This document shows, piece after piece, positions 31,873 to 39,092 of a stretch of 48,297 nucleotides of DNA. A program made the position numbers and the translations under genes. The notes under the pieces were generated by a model. That model saw nothing but the letters and a program-made list of their open reading frames with translations, was not told the DNA's origin and searched no databases. Numbering within the stretch: the first letter of the stretch is position 1; the number at the start of each line of letters is the position of its first letter. This DNA comes from JAJTHJ01 sp046316025 (GTDB lineage: Bacteria > Pseudomonadota > Gammaproteobacteria > Burkholderiales > Burkholderiaceae_F): assembly GCA_046316025.1 (NCBI GenBank), contig JBKCXU010000027.1:1-48297 (forward strand), read 5' to 3'.

Positions 31873-32177
31873 TTCGTGTCCTTCAGTTCAATGATGAGAT
31901 ACATCGACATAGACATCCCCGCGCCATGCGCGGCAGGCAAGAAGCCCGACGACGCTACGCGATACCCCTTTTCGTACATAGTGGCAAGACTGGAAAAGGT
32001 ACCAACACCAAAGCAAGAGATCACAGCGTCCTTGCCGCCGCCCACCGCAAGATTGTGCGACACGCAATACGTCGCCTTCGGTAGTCCGACCGCTCCTCCC
32101 GAGGACTGCGCAAAGGCGGGCAGTGCTGCCATGGCGAGGACGCTGAGAATACTTGCAAGTTTCTTACGACCCGTCAT
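31869..32177 (-). CDS. Secreted small protein (102 aa)
   Basis: This protein starts on the minus strand at 32177 with a clear signal peptide (KKLASILSVLAMAALPAFA, cleaved before QSS). The mature part has two cysteines (ATYCVSHNLA and VISCFGVG) and a hydrophobic segment LPAAHGAGMSMSMYLIIEL. Its stop overlaps the next gene's ATG, so the two minus-strand genes form a unit with their own promoter in 32178-32259. No family recognised. It may cooperate with the membrane protein downstream. Confidence 0.6.
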   Translation of the reverse strand: MTGRKKLASILSVLAMAALPAFAQSSGGAVGLPKATYCVSHNLAVGGGKDAVISCFGVGTFSSLATMYEKGYRVASSGFLPAAHGAGMSMSMYLIIELKDTK

Positions 32178-32259
32178 CTATGCCTCCAACGATTGCCGCC
32201 ATTTCGGCGCCAATCGCTGAAAAGGTACGCCTGCCCGCAGCCGCGCGCAAGTCCAAACG

Positions 32260-32505
32260 ATGCAAAGCCGCTCCATCCCCAAGGCTTCCGGTCAACTGCA
32301 ACGTGCTGCCGTTGTGAAAGCAGCACGCCAGCGGCAGTTGGACCCCGCTGCATGCCGCGTTGCGGAAGACGTCCTGGTTCGCGGCTTCCGCCAGGCCGTC
32401 GCTGCTCGGCACGCCGGTATCTCTCGGCAGCGCGTTCATTCCATCTGCAAGGCCGTGCTCCACGCGGTCGAACAACTCAAACCCACTTGGAGAACGAAAC
32501 GATGA
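32260..32505 (+). CDS. Small TrfB/KorA-like helix-turn-helix protein
   Basis: The 81-residue protein is basic and contains a segment like the DNA-binding core of KorA/TrfB: LVRGFRQAVAARHAGISRQRVHSICKAVLHAVEQL. It parallels LVEGRPMTRVGALHNTSRQRVSHAVEAIRRVY of the KorA-like protein at 43723, with the shared SRQRV at the start of the recognition helix. It lacks the C-terminal dimerisation part of KorA. It is divergent from the minus-strand pair and overlaps the following lipoprotein gene by ATGA, so it probably regulates this block. Confidence 0.65.
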   Translation: MQSRSIPKASGQLQRAAVVKAARQRQLDPAACRVAEDVLVRGFRQAVAARHAGISRQRVHSICKAVLHAVEQLKPTWRTKR

Positions 32506-32669
32506 CCCGATTCTCTGCCGCCCTCGCTGCGTTGACTCTGGCTGCTGCTCTGAGCGCCTGTACGACCGCGCCGCCCCCGAAAGCCCAGCCGGACCCGCAC
32601 GAGGGGACGAGCTTCTCTCCATACCGATCAATCGCCCCGGTGATCCAATGCGACGACTGCCGGTACTGA
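32502..32669 (+). CDS. Small lipoprotein (55 aa)
   Basis: The product is a 55-residue lipoprotein: signal ALAALTLAAALSACTT with the lipobox cysteine at about residue 20, then a Pro-rich stretch and a C-terminal IQCDDCRY with two cysteines. It starts inside the stop of the TrfB-like gene and ends 3 bp before the protease gene. Function unknown. Small lipoproteins of conjugative plasmids include lysis, exclusion and pore proteins, none of which I can single out here. Confidence 0.65.
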   Translation: MTRFSAALAALTLAAALSACTTAPPPKAQPDPHEGTSFSPYRSIAPVIQCDDCRY

Positions 32670-32672
32670 TCG

Positions 32673-33398
32673 ATGATCCCCAGCACGTGGTTCAGGCGCC
32701 TGATCCTGGCGCTGGCGATTCTCGAATTCGCCGGCGCGGTGATGTGGCTCGCAACGCGCCTAGTGCCCAATCCCGCAGACAAGGCCTTCGCGCAGACGGT
32801 GGCGGGCATGGTGTTTCTCTTGGGCTTCTACGCCTGCGCGCCTTTGTCGGCCCGCTTTCTGGCCCCGAAACCGTCGAGCAATGGCCCGCTGCTCGCCCGA
32901 TTGCGCGAGATTGCGCTGGCGCTGCCCGCGCGATGGCCGGTAACGCTGTACGACCACCGCGATGTGAACGCGATCACGGTGGGCATCATCGAGCGGCATT
33001 CGCGGGTCTACGTCACCAGCGGATTGATGGCCTGCGTGAGCGACAAAGGCCTCAAGGGGATCCTCGCGCACGAGGAAACCCATGTGCGAGAGCACCACAT
33101 CCTGACTACCTTCACGTACGCCTGCGCCTATGCCTTGCTTGCCCACTACGTGTCGAGCAACAAGGTTTTTCTGTTGGGCTTCGTTGGCTTCATGACACTT
33201 CGCCGCTATCTCGAATACCGCGCGGACGCGGGCGGGGCGGCCAGCGCGGGCAGGGAAGCGATGCTGACCGCGCTGCACGAGCTGAAGGCGGTCTACAAGG
33301 AGCAGCGATGGACGCGATGGTTGATGTTCGCGATGCCCTACCCCTCGCTTTCGATGCGGATTGCGGCGCTTCAGACGGGGCGCAGACCCCTCTTCTAG
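32673..33398 (+). CDS. M48-family membrane metalloprotease (HtpX-like)
   Basis: The 241-residue protein has two N-terminal membrane helices (about 8-29 and 41-60) and an M48 peptidase domain with the zinc motif HEETH (H133, E134, H137) and the third ligand E181 in LEYRAD. A further hydrophobic hairpin lies between them. Such proteases degrade misfolded inner-membrane proteins. On a plasmid with a large membrane machine it may handle surplus transfer proteins, but that is speculation. It begins 3 bp after the lipoprotein gene. Confidence 0.88.
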   Translation: MIPSTWFRRLILALAILEFAGAVMWLATRLVPNPADKAFAQTVAGMVFLLGFYACAPLSARFLAPKPSSNGPLLARLREIALALPARWPVTLYDHRDVNAITVGIIERHSRVYVTSGLMACVSDKGLKGILAHEETHVREHHILTTFTYACAYALLAHYVSSNKVFLLGFVGFMTLRRYLEYRADAGGAASAGREAMLTALHELKAVYKEQRWTRWLMFAMPYPSLSMRIAALQTGRRPLF

Positions 33399-33405
33399 GT
33401 ACGAA

Positions 33406-33678
33406 ATGATGACTACCGGTCTCGAATGGGCGGGATGTGTCCTTGGCGCGGTGGGCGCCCTGCTGCTCGCGATGAACCGGCCGTACTCCGGCTGGGGATG
33501 GATCGCCTTCCTCGGTTCCAACGCCTGCTGGATCGTTTTCGGGCTGACCACCGGCCTGGCGGCGCTGGTCGCGATGCAGGTGGTAATGACGGTGACGAGC
33601 CTGCTGGGCGTCTATCGCTGGCTGCTGCGCGCGCCTGCCAGCGTCCACTTTCGCGCGCGAAAGGAGCGCCCATGCTGA
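33406..33678 (+). CDS. Small three-helix membrane protein
   Basis: Starting at the ATG at 33406 (or 33409), the 90-residue product has three hydrophobic helices (EWAGCVLGAVGALLLAM, GWIAFLGSNACWIVFGLTTG, LVAMQVVMTVTSLLGVYRWLL) and a basic tail. The pattern resembles small PnuC-like or SWEET-like half-transporters, with the conserved-looking P-Y-S-G-W-G-W turn. I cannot name it with certainty. The dispersed palindrome overlaps its last codons (VHFRARKE) just ahead of the next start. Confidence 0.55.
   Translation: MMTTGLEWAGCVLGAVGALLLAMNRPYSGWGWIAFLGSNACWIVFGLTTGLAALVAMQVVMTVTSLLGVYRWLLRAPASVHFRARKERPC
33648..33663. promoter_or_regulatory. Dispersed 16-bp palindrome, copy 6
   Basis: A perfect CTTTCGCGCGCGAAAG, eight bases before the ATG of the gene at 33672, with its right arm overlapping the AAAGGAG ribosome site. 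A bound protein here would block transcription through the site; in RNA the palindrome could hide the ribosome site. Confidence 0.65.
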
Positions 33679-33935
33679 GTGCGCCACTGTGGATACTTTG
33701 GATCGGAACGATCGGCGGCCTGGTCGCGGGCTGGGCGCTGCGGTATTGGGCAAGCGGCCGGCGCTTTGCCCGGATCAACGCCCTTGGCGTCGAGCAGTTT
33801 CAGAGCTACGAGCATCTTTGGAGCGCGCGCATGCTCGAAAGCGCGGCTCACACTCTGGGCGGATTGATGCTCGTCGCCGGCGGCGGCTTTTTCTTGGTGC
33901 TGGCCGCACGCTACGTGCTGCCCTTGTTGCAGTAG
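33672..33935 (+). CDS. Small membrane protein (87 aa)
   Basis: The 87-residue product has an N-terminal membrane helix (LWILWIGTIGGLVAGWAL), a soluble segment (SGRRFARINALGVEQFQSYEHLWSARMLE) and a second membrane helix (LGGLMLVAGGGFFLVLAARYVL). The start has an AAAGGAG site that overlaps the dispersed palindrome. No family recognised. It ends before a promoter-like region for the zeta toxin cluster. Confidence 0.6.
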   Translation: MLSAPLWILWIGTIGGLVAGWALRYWASGRRFARINALGVEQFQSYEHLWSARMLESAAHTLGGLMLVAGGGFFLVLAARYVLPLLQ

Positions 33936-33954
33936 CGCGGGATGCGCGCGGCAC

Positions 33955-34003
33955 GATAAAATGATGCCATCGTGAAAGCATGTAAGAAACGATAAATCGT
34001 TGC
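33955..34003 (+). promoter_or_regulatory. Promoter-like region upstream of the zeta cluster
   Basis: An AT-rich island holds TAAAAT (33957-33962), then a GTGAAAGC segment (33972-33979) like half of the operator at 10499, and an inverted repeat AACGAT-AA-ATCGTT (about 33988-34001). The octamer AAACGATA is shared with the promoter before the HTH gene at 44189. This points to a regulated promoter, but no -35 box with correct spacing is evident. Confidence 0.35.
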
Positions 34004-34019
34004 ACTGAGGAGAACGAAA

Positions 34020-34298
34020 TTGGGTGACGACCCCTCGATGGGAACCACGCTGCTGTTGGCCTACGGCGCGTGGGTGCTGCTGTTGCCCCCGGCGCTGTCG
34101 GTGTTTGCACCTTCAGCCTGGAGAACGGCTGCGCTGCTGCTGCTGTTGCTGGCGCCCCTTTGCCTGATAGGCGGGCTTTGGGCCGGCTTGGCACTGACGG
34201 CCTTCGCGGCTGCTTTCCTGCTGTTTCGCCGATCGCGTCGTCGTCGACAAGCCTTCACCTACTTACCGAACGAAGATCAACGAAAGGTTGAACCATGA
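34020..34298 (+). CDS. Small membrane protein (92 aa)
   Basis: A TTG start at 34020 is favoured because TGAGGAG lies seven bases upstream; an ATG at 34038 is the alternative. The product has two membrane stretches (TLLLAYGAWVLLLPPALSVF and ALLLLLLAPLCLIGGLWAGLALTAFAAAFLLF) and a basic then acidic cytoplasmic tail. No family recognised. It overlaps the next gene by ATGA. Confidence 0.55.
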   Translation: MGDDPSMGTTLLLAYGAWVLLLPPALSVFAPSAWRTAALLLLLLAPLCLIGGLWAGLALTAFAAAFLLFRRSRRRRQAFTYLPNEDQRKVEP

Positions 34299-34579
34299 GC
34301 AAAGCATCGAACGAGGGCCGAACGAACCGCGCCGGCATTCGCTTTGAGGTCGCCTGCGGAATACTGGACACGCTGATTGGTGCGAAGGTTGCTGACGAGG
34401 CGACAGAGTCCGCGCAACCGAACCCCAACGTCAAGCGCATCGAGCGCTTGCGGGCGGAGAAAGCGGAACTGCGCGACCGCAGGGCCGCCCTCGATCCCGA
34501 CGACCCCGAGGCGATCGAACTCGCGATCCGCACCTACGGACCGCGGGTGGCAGCGATGCAGACGACCGGCACGGCTTGA
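34295..34579 (+). CDS. Possible antitoxin partner of the zeta toxin
   Basis: The 94-residue product is soluble and charged, with a helical N-terminal part (RAGIRFEVACGILDTLIGAKVADEA) and a helical C-terminal part with Arg/Glu repeats (VKRIERLRAEKAELRDRRAAL). The gene ends three bases before the zeta toxin ATG. A small gene just upstream of a zeta toxin is normally its antitoxin, but this one is not recognisably epsilon or PezA. Assignment is by position only. Confidence 0.5.
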   Translation: MSKASNEGRTNRAGIRFEVACGILDTLIGAKVADEATESAQPNPNVKRIERLRAEKAELRDRRAALDPDDPEAIELAIRTYGPRVAAMQTTGTA

Positions 34580-34581
34580 CG

Positions 34582-35973
34582 ATGGCAACCGACGTTACGA
34601 AGTACGCGGCCGAGGCCGCGTACAAAGACATCGAGCGCGACGCGCTGGCTCGCACCGAGCCGCAGGCGAGCCCGCGAGCCATCCTGCTCGGCGGCCAACC
34701 CGGAGCCGGCAAGTCCGAACTCGCGTTCCGCGCGACGCGCGAACTCGCCGAGGACGGCGGCGCGGTCGTTATCGATGCGGACCGCATGCGCGCGGCGAAC
34801 CCGCGCTACCAGCAGCTGCTGCGCGACGATCCGCAGAATGCGGCCGATCGAACGCAGGCCGAGGCAGGCCAATGGGCGACCCGCTTGACCATCGCTGCGG
34901 CCGAGGCGCGCCGCAACCTCGTCGTGGACGGAACGATGCGCAACCCGGACAACATCCGGGATCTGGCCACGCGCTTGCGCGAAAGCGGATACACCGTCGA
35001 AGCCCGTGTTCTGGCGGTGGATGCCGAAACGTCGCTCACGCGCGCCCGGCTGCGGTTCGAGGAGCAAACCGAAGCCGGCGGAGCCGGGCGGTACGTGAAT
35101 CGCGAACAGCACGACGCTGCTTACGAGGCGCTGCCGCGCACAGTCGCGACCCTTGAACGGGAAAAGCTCGTCGATCGAATCGCCGTCTACGACGCTCAGC
35201 AACGCCTCGTCTACGAGAACCGACTCGCGCAGGGGCAGTGGCGCGAGGCACCGGCCGCCGCGCAGAAGCTCGACGAAGAGCGCGCCCGGCCATACACGCC
35301 GGCCGAAACGCGTGCGCAGGTTTCTGCGCTGGAGGACATCGCCTCGCTGGCCCGCGATCGCACAGGACAGCCCGACCGGGAGATCGAGGCGAAGCTGGAA
35401 CGCGCCCAGTCGGCCTGGGCGGTCGCGCAGCAATCGCCCGCCTTTCAGCGGGCCGAGGCCTTCGATAACTTGCCGAAGGGCGAGGCCTTGGCGCGGCACC
35501 CGGAACTGGATGGTGCTTACGCGCAACTGCGCGACACTCGCAGCCAGTTTCCGCCGGCCATGTCCCGCGACGAGCGCGAACAATCGTATCTGTCGCTCGC
35601 CGCCCGTCTGTCCGAACAGCTTCAGCGCGGCGAAGTGCCGCGCGGCTCGGTGACGCGGGAAGAGTCGGAACGCGTAATCGATCTGGCCGCCCGCGAGCGG
35701 GGCTTTACCAGCGTGCGCAGCGCGGCCGAACTAAACAGCGACGTGCGCGGCGAAGTGGTGGCCACCTCCAGTCACCATGCGCTGATCAAGCTGTCCGACC
35801 AGGTGGCCGTCCGCGTGGAGCGACCGGGACTCGACCACGACTTGAGCGTCGGCGAGCGGGTTGCTATCCAATTCGACAAGGGCCAAGGCCGCGTCTACGA
35901 GCTCGGCAAGGATCCCGGGCGCGATCTGGAGCGAGGCCACGACCGCGGGATGGACCGCGACCTCGGGCGCTGA
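34582..35973 (+). CDS. Zeta-family toxin with KfrB-like C-terminal domain
   Basis: The 463-residue protein has a zeta-toxin kinase domain (about 1-210): Walker A GGQPGAGKS (about 37-45), VIDADRMR (D65, D67) and a VVDGTMRNPDNIRDLA segment. Zeta toxins phosphorylate UDP-N-acetylglucosamine and block wall synthesis. The middle is a helical linker rich in Ala, Glu and Arg. The C-terminal 80 residues (RGEVVATSSHHALIKLSDQVAVRVE to KGQGRVYEL) resemble the KfrB domain of IncP-type plasmids. The final 20 residues are a charged D-R-G repeat. The TTG at 34576 is an alternative start. Confidence 0.8.
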   Translation: MATDVTKYAAEAAYKDIERDALARTEPQASPRAILLGGQPGAGKSELAFRATRELAEDGGAVVIDADRMRAANPRYQQLLRDDPQNAADRTQAEAGQWATRLTIAAAEARRNLVVDGTMRNPDNIRDLATRLRESGYTVEARVLAVDAETSLTRARLRFEEQTEAGGAGRYVNREQHDAAYEALPRTVATLEREKLVDRIAVYDAQQRLVYENRLAQGQWREAPAAAQKLDEERARPYTPAETRAQVSALEDIASLARDRTGQPDREIEAKLERAQSAWAVAQQSPAFQRAEAFDNLPKGEALARHPELDGAYAQLRDTRSQFPPAMSRDEREQSYLSLAARLSEQLQRGEVPRGSVTREESERVIDLAARERGFTSVRSAAELNSDVRGEVVATSSHHALIKLSDQVAVRVERPGLDHDLSVGERVAIQFDKGQGRVYELGKDPGRDLERGHDRGMDRDLGR

Positions 35974-35989
35974 GCGAGCGGACATCCTG

Positions 35990-37612
35990 ATGTGGCCTTT
36001 CCGACTCCGCTTACCCGCGGCGCGCGGGCCGGCAACGCCTGCCGATCCTACTTTCGCGCGCGAAAGCGGCCCGGCTCGCGCCTGCTCCCAGGGCGGCTTG
36101 ATCCGGCCGCCCCGCGACTGCGTGCTGATGCTGGACATCGACGGCGTCTTGCACCCCGGTCAATCGGGTTCGCTGATCTATCTGCCCCTGCTCGAATTCT
36201 GGCTGCGCTGCTACCCCGCCGTGGACGTGGTGTTCTCGTCGAACTGGCGGCTCACGCATGGCTTCGATGCACTGCGCGCCCTGCTGGCGCCCGACCTGAG
36301 GGAGCGGGCGATTGGCACCACCCCGTTTCTCGACGACGGCTGCCGCGAGGATGAAGTCCTCGCATTGGTGCGCCAGCACGCAATCGCGAGCTGGGTCGCG
36401 CTCGACGACCGTGCCGCGGAGTTCCCAACCACCGCCGGGCGGCACTTGGCCCGCACGGACTACATGGAAGGCTTGAACGTGGCGGTATTGCAGCAGGCCG
36501 CTGCCCTGCTCGGCCTCGAGGATCGACCGACCGCCGCACCGCCTCCGGCGCCCTGCCCTTTTCCCCCGCACTCCCGAAAGGAGCCTGCCTGTGAACCGCG
36601 ACGACCTGATTGCAGCCATCGCGCAAGACACCGAAGCCCCGAAGACGGTGATCCGGCGCGTCCTCGACAGCATGGTGGAACAGATTCACGCGAACGTCGC
36701 CCGCGGCAAACCGGTCAAGGTGGCCCGCTTCGGCAAGTTCGACAGCACGACGCTCGCGGCCCGCAACTGGCGCAGTCCGCGTACAGGCAAGACGATTCAA
36801 ATCCCCCCGGTTACCCGCCCGCGGTTTACCCCCAGCCGGGCGTTCAAGGCAGCCATCAAGCGCCATCGGTAGCCGCACGGCCCGCAGCCCGCTCCACAGG
36901 TAGCGTTCAGCCCACCCGCCGCAGCCGTATCGGCTGGCAGCAGCGGTTTCCGCTCCTCGCCCTGTGCTTGTTTCCAGCGTTCGTCGCCGGCGGCTTCGTG
37001 GCCGGCTGTGCCCATCCTGCCGAGGAGCAACGGCCGCCGCCGCGCTCGATGCTGATGGGCCACCCCATTCCGGTGGGCGTTCAACAGCAGCGCCTGGACG
37101 ACGGCAACGTCTACTTCACCCCATGCAGTCCCTGTCCCGCCCCGACGCCAAAGACGGCGATCGTTCCCGCCTCGCCCGCGGCGACGCCGATTGCCGCGGA
37201 CGCACCGACTGCGCCGCCGTCGGTACGACAACCTCCGGCATCGAGTACGACCCCGCGTGAGGCAGATCCCGCGCGCTCCCGACCACAGGAGACGCTGCGC
37301 GTTCTGTTCGCGTACGCGAGTGCCAAGCTGGACGCCGCGGGGCGAACCGCCCTGGCCACGTTCGCCGGCAAGGCCAAGAAGGCGGACAAAGTTGAAGTCC
37401 GCGGCTTCACGGACTCTACGGGCAACCCGCAGTTGAACGAGATCCTCGCCCGCGCCCGAGCTGAAGTCGTGCGCGAGGATTTGGTCCGGCAGGGCGTAGA
37501 CCGTAAGCGCATTCACACTTGGGGCTGCGTAGACTGCTTCGCTGCCAGCAACGACGATGAAGAGGGGCGCCAGGCCAACCGCCGGGTGGACGTCATCCTG
37601 TTTCGCAAATGA
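35990..37612 (+). CDS. HAD-domain protein in one frame with an OmpA-like module
   Basis: From the ATG at 35990 the frame stays open for 540 codons. Residues about 42-180 form a HAD-like phosphatase domain of the RNA-repair-associated type: VLMLDIDGVLHPG (D49, D51), VVFSSNWRLTHG and WVALDDRAAEF. Residues about 185-300 read through the HU gene in another frame and are low-complexity, probably not selected for. From about residue 305 there is a lipoprotein-like leader and an OmpA domain to the stop. Either the two modules are fused, or the HAD stop codon is missing and OmpA starts at a nonstandard codon. A dispersed palindrome lies in codons 21-26. Confidence 0.55.
   Translation: MWPFRLRLPAARGPATPADPTFARESGPARACSQGGLIRPPRDCVLMLDIDGVLHPGQSGSLIYLPLLEFWLRCYPAVDVVFSSNWRLTHGFDALRALLAPDLRERAIGTTPFLDDGCREDEVLALVRQHAIASWVALDDRAAEFPTTAGRHLARTDYMEGLNVAVLQQAAALLGLEDRPTAAPPPAPCPFPPHSRKEPACEPRRPDCSHRARHRSPEDGDPARPRQHGGTDSRERRPRQTGQGGPLRQVRQHDARGPQLAQSAYRQDDSNPPGYPPAVYPQPGVQGSHQAPSVAARPAARSTGSVQPTRRSRIGWQQRFPLLALCLFPAFVAGGFVAGCAHPAEEQRPPPRSMLMGHPIPVGVQQQRLDDGNVYFTPCSPCPAPTPKTAIVPASPAATPIAADAPTAPPSVRQPPASSTTPREADPARSRPQETLRVLFAYASAKLDAAGRTALATFAGKAKKADKVEVRGFTDSTGNPQLNEILARARAEVVREDLVRQGVDRKRIHTWGCVDCFAASNDDEEGRQANRRVDVILFRK
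36051..36066. promoter_or_regulatory. Dispersed 16-bp palindrome, copy 7
   Basis: A perfect CTTTCGCGCGCGAAAG inside the first codons of the HAD gene (encoding TFARES), 61 bp after its ATG. Confidence 0.65.
36591..36872 (+). CDS. HU/IHF-family DNA-binding protein
   Basis: A GTG start at 36591 follows a GAAAGGAG site. The 93-residue product is a complete HU/IHF-type protein: NRDDLIAAIAQDTEAPKTVIRRVLDSMVEQI, then VKVARFGKFDSTTLAARNWRSPRTGKTIQIPP with the DNA-binding arm, and FKAAIKRHR at the end. It bends DNA and could act at the origin, oriT or the tra promoters. It lies wholly inside the longer HAD-OmpA frame but in a different frame, and its codons are clearly the selected ones here. Confidence 0.9.
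   Translation: MNRDDLIAAIAQDTEAPKTVIRRVLDSMVEQIHANVARGKPVKVARFGKFDSTTLAARNWRSPRTGKTIQIPPVTRPRFTPSRAFKAAIKRHR
36888..37612 (+). other. OmpA-like lipoprotein module without a canonical start
   Basis: This part of the long frame encodes a basic segment (RRSRIGWQQR), a hydrophobic leader ending in FVAGGFVAGC (a lipobox), a Cys/Pro-rich spacer (VYFTPCSPCPAPTPK) and an OmpA C-terminal peptidoglycan-binding domain (VLFAYASAKLDAAG, VRGFTDSTGNPQLNEILARARAEVV, NRRVDVILF). It would be anchored in the envelope. No ATG or GTG in this frame lies between the HAD domain and the leader; the first ATG is at 37049, after the lipobox. Translation may therefore be continuous with HAD or may use a rare start codon. 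Confidence 0.7.
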
Positions 37613-39080
37613 ACGAAAGCGCGCGCATTCCCCTTCCTTGGCTGGCCCGACGCGCGGCGTCGATTGAGGCGCGAGCCGACCGGTCAGGAGGGGGTCAAGC
37701 GGGTGGTTTGACCTGGCGCCGCCCCTCGCACGACACGCTCGCCGATGCCCTTGCGGGTCAACGAAGAAGCACTTGATCTGTGTAGCACCATGGAACGCCG
37801 CAAAGTCACCTTCAAGCTCTACCCCAACGCTGCCGACGAAGCGCGGCTCGCGGCATGGGTACGACTGCACTGCGAGCTGTACAACGCCGCGCTCGAAGAG
37901 CGCATCGACGCCTACCGTAAGACCGGCAAGTCGATCGGATACTACGAGCAGCAGAACGCCCTGCCGGAAGTCAAGCAGTCTCGGCCCGAGTTGGCCGAGC
38001 TCGGCAGCCACGCGCTGCAACAGACTCTGCGGCGGCTCGAACTGGCGTTCCAGGCGTTCTTTCGTCGCGTCAAGGCCGGGCAGGCACCGGGCTTCCCGCG
38101 CTTCAAGGCCGCGGCGCGCTTCGCGGGTTTCACCTACCCCGACCCTGCCGATTGGAAGCTCATGCAACTCGGCCGGCGCGGGGCCACGCTGCGGATTGGA
38201 TCGGGCAAGGAAGCGATGTCGATCCGTGCACGCGGCCAGCACCGCCTTGGCGACGGTGCGCGCCCGAACGACCTGACAGTCACCCGCAGGAACGGCGAAT
38301 GGTTCGCGTCGGTCACGCTGCGCGTTGCGGAGGCCGCTTGTGCGCACCAGCGCACCGATCACCGGCACCGCGGCATCGACTTCGGCGTCACGGATTGGGC
38401 CATATTCGACGACGGCGAAACGATCGAGAATCCGCGCTGGGTTCGGCGTGAGTTGCCGCGCCTGGCGGGGTTCCAGCGGCAGCGCGCGAAAAAGCGCAGG
38501 GGATCGCTGCGCTACCAACGGCTGGGGCGACGCATCGTCCGGCTGCATGAGCGCATCGGGAATCTGCGCCGGGAATTTCTGCACCAGACGACAACGCGGC
38601 TGGTCGCAACCTGCGCCGTGATTGCGACCGAAGCACTGCAACCAAAGAACATGACCCGCAGCGCGCGCGGTACGGTCGAGCGACCGGGCCGGCGCGTGCG
38701 GCAGAAAGCCGGCCTCAACCGGGAGATTCTCTCGGCCGGGCTGGGAATGGCGCATCGGATGCTGGGCTACAAAGCGGCGGAAGCTGGTAGCCGGCTGCAT
38801 CTGAGCCAGACGCGCCAACTCAAACCGTCGCAGCGCTGCGCGGCGTGCTGGGCAATCGTGTCCAAGACGCTGGCGCAGCGGGTGCATGTGTGTCCGCATT
38901 GCGGACACACGGCACCGCGCGACCAGAACAGCGCGCAGGTGGTCCTCATCGACGCGCACACGCCTGGAACGGGCGTGGCGGCGAGACCCAAGCCTCTGCC
39001 GGCCGCAAGGCCGCGCAAGCCCAGGTCGAAGACCCGCGAAACCCTCGCCATAACCCAGCAGGTTTAGCGATGGGAAAGTT
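37613..39080 (+). mobile_element. TnpB-only element of the IS200/IS605 superfamily (approximate limits)
   Basis: A solitary tnpB gene is preceded by a hairpin GGTCAA-9-TTGACC (37693-37713), suitable as a left-end hairpin. No tnpA is present on either strand nearby. Downstream sequence turns into an unrelated gene at 39093, so the right end lies between 39068 and about 39092. Exact ends cannot be fixed by eye. Such elements depend on a transposase elsewhere. Confidence 0.55.
37790..39067 (+). CDS. tnpB: TnpB (RNA-guided nuclease of IS605-type elements)
   Basis: From the ATG at 37790 (MERRKVTFKLYPN, the normal TnpB opening; an upstream ATG at 37745 is possible) the product is 425 residues. The RuvC-like catalytic triad is visible: D in GIDFGVTDWAIF (about 197), E in VIATEALQPKNM (about 280) and D in APRDQNSAQ (about 377). 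The zinc finger CAACWAIVSKTLAQRVHVCPHCG is intact. TnpB proteins are guided by an RNA from the element's right end and cut DNA lacking the element. Length and motifs suggest an active protein. It directly follows the OmpA-like gene. Confidence 0.92.
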   Translation: MERRKVTFKLYPNAADEARLAAWVRLHCELYNAALEERIDAYRKTGKSIGYYEQQNALPEVKQSRPELAELGSHALQQTLRRLELAFQAFFRRVKAGQAPGFPRFKAAARFAGFTYPDPADWKLMQLGRRGATLRIGSGKEAMSIRARGQHRLGDGARPNDLTVTRRNGEWFASVTLRVAEAACAHQRTDHRHRGIDFGVTDWAIFDDGETIENPRWVRRELPRLAGFQRQRAKKRRGSLRYQRLGRRIVRLHERIGNLRREFLHQTTTRLVATCAVIATEALQPKNMTRSARGTVERPGRRVRQKAGLNREILSAGLGMAHRMLGYKAAEAGSRLHLSQTRQLKPSQRCAACWAIVSKTLAQRVHVCPHCGHTAPRDQNSAQVVLIDAHTPGTGVAARPKPLPAARPRKPRSKTRETLAITQQV

Positions 39081-39092
39081 CATAGCGGATCA

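Noticed and set aside
32164..32631. Minus-strand frame opposite the TrfB-like and lipoprotein genes
   Set aside because: The plus-strand pair has overlapping start/stop, an HTH and a lipobox; the minus product is composition-driven.
36797..38959. 720-codon minus-strand frame opposite OmpA and tnpB
   Set aside because: The plus strand has intact TnpB and OmpA motifs; the minus product has none.
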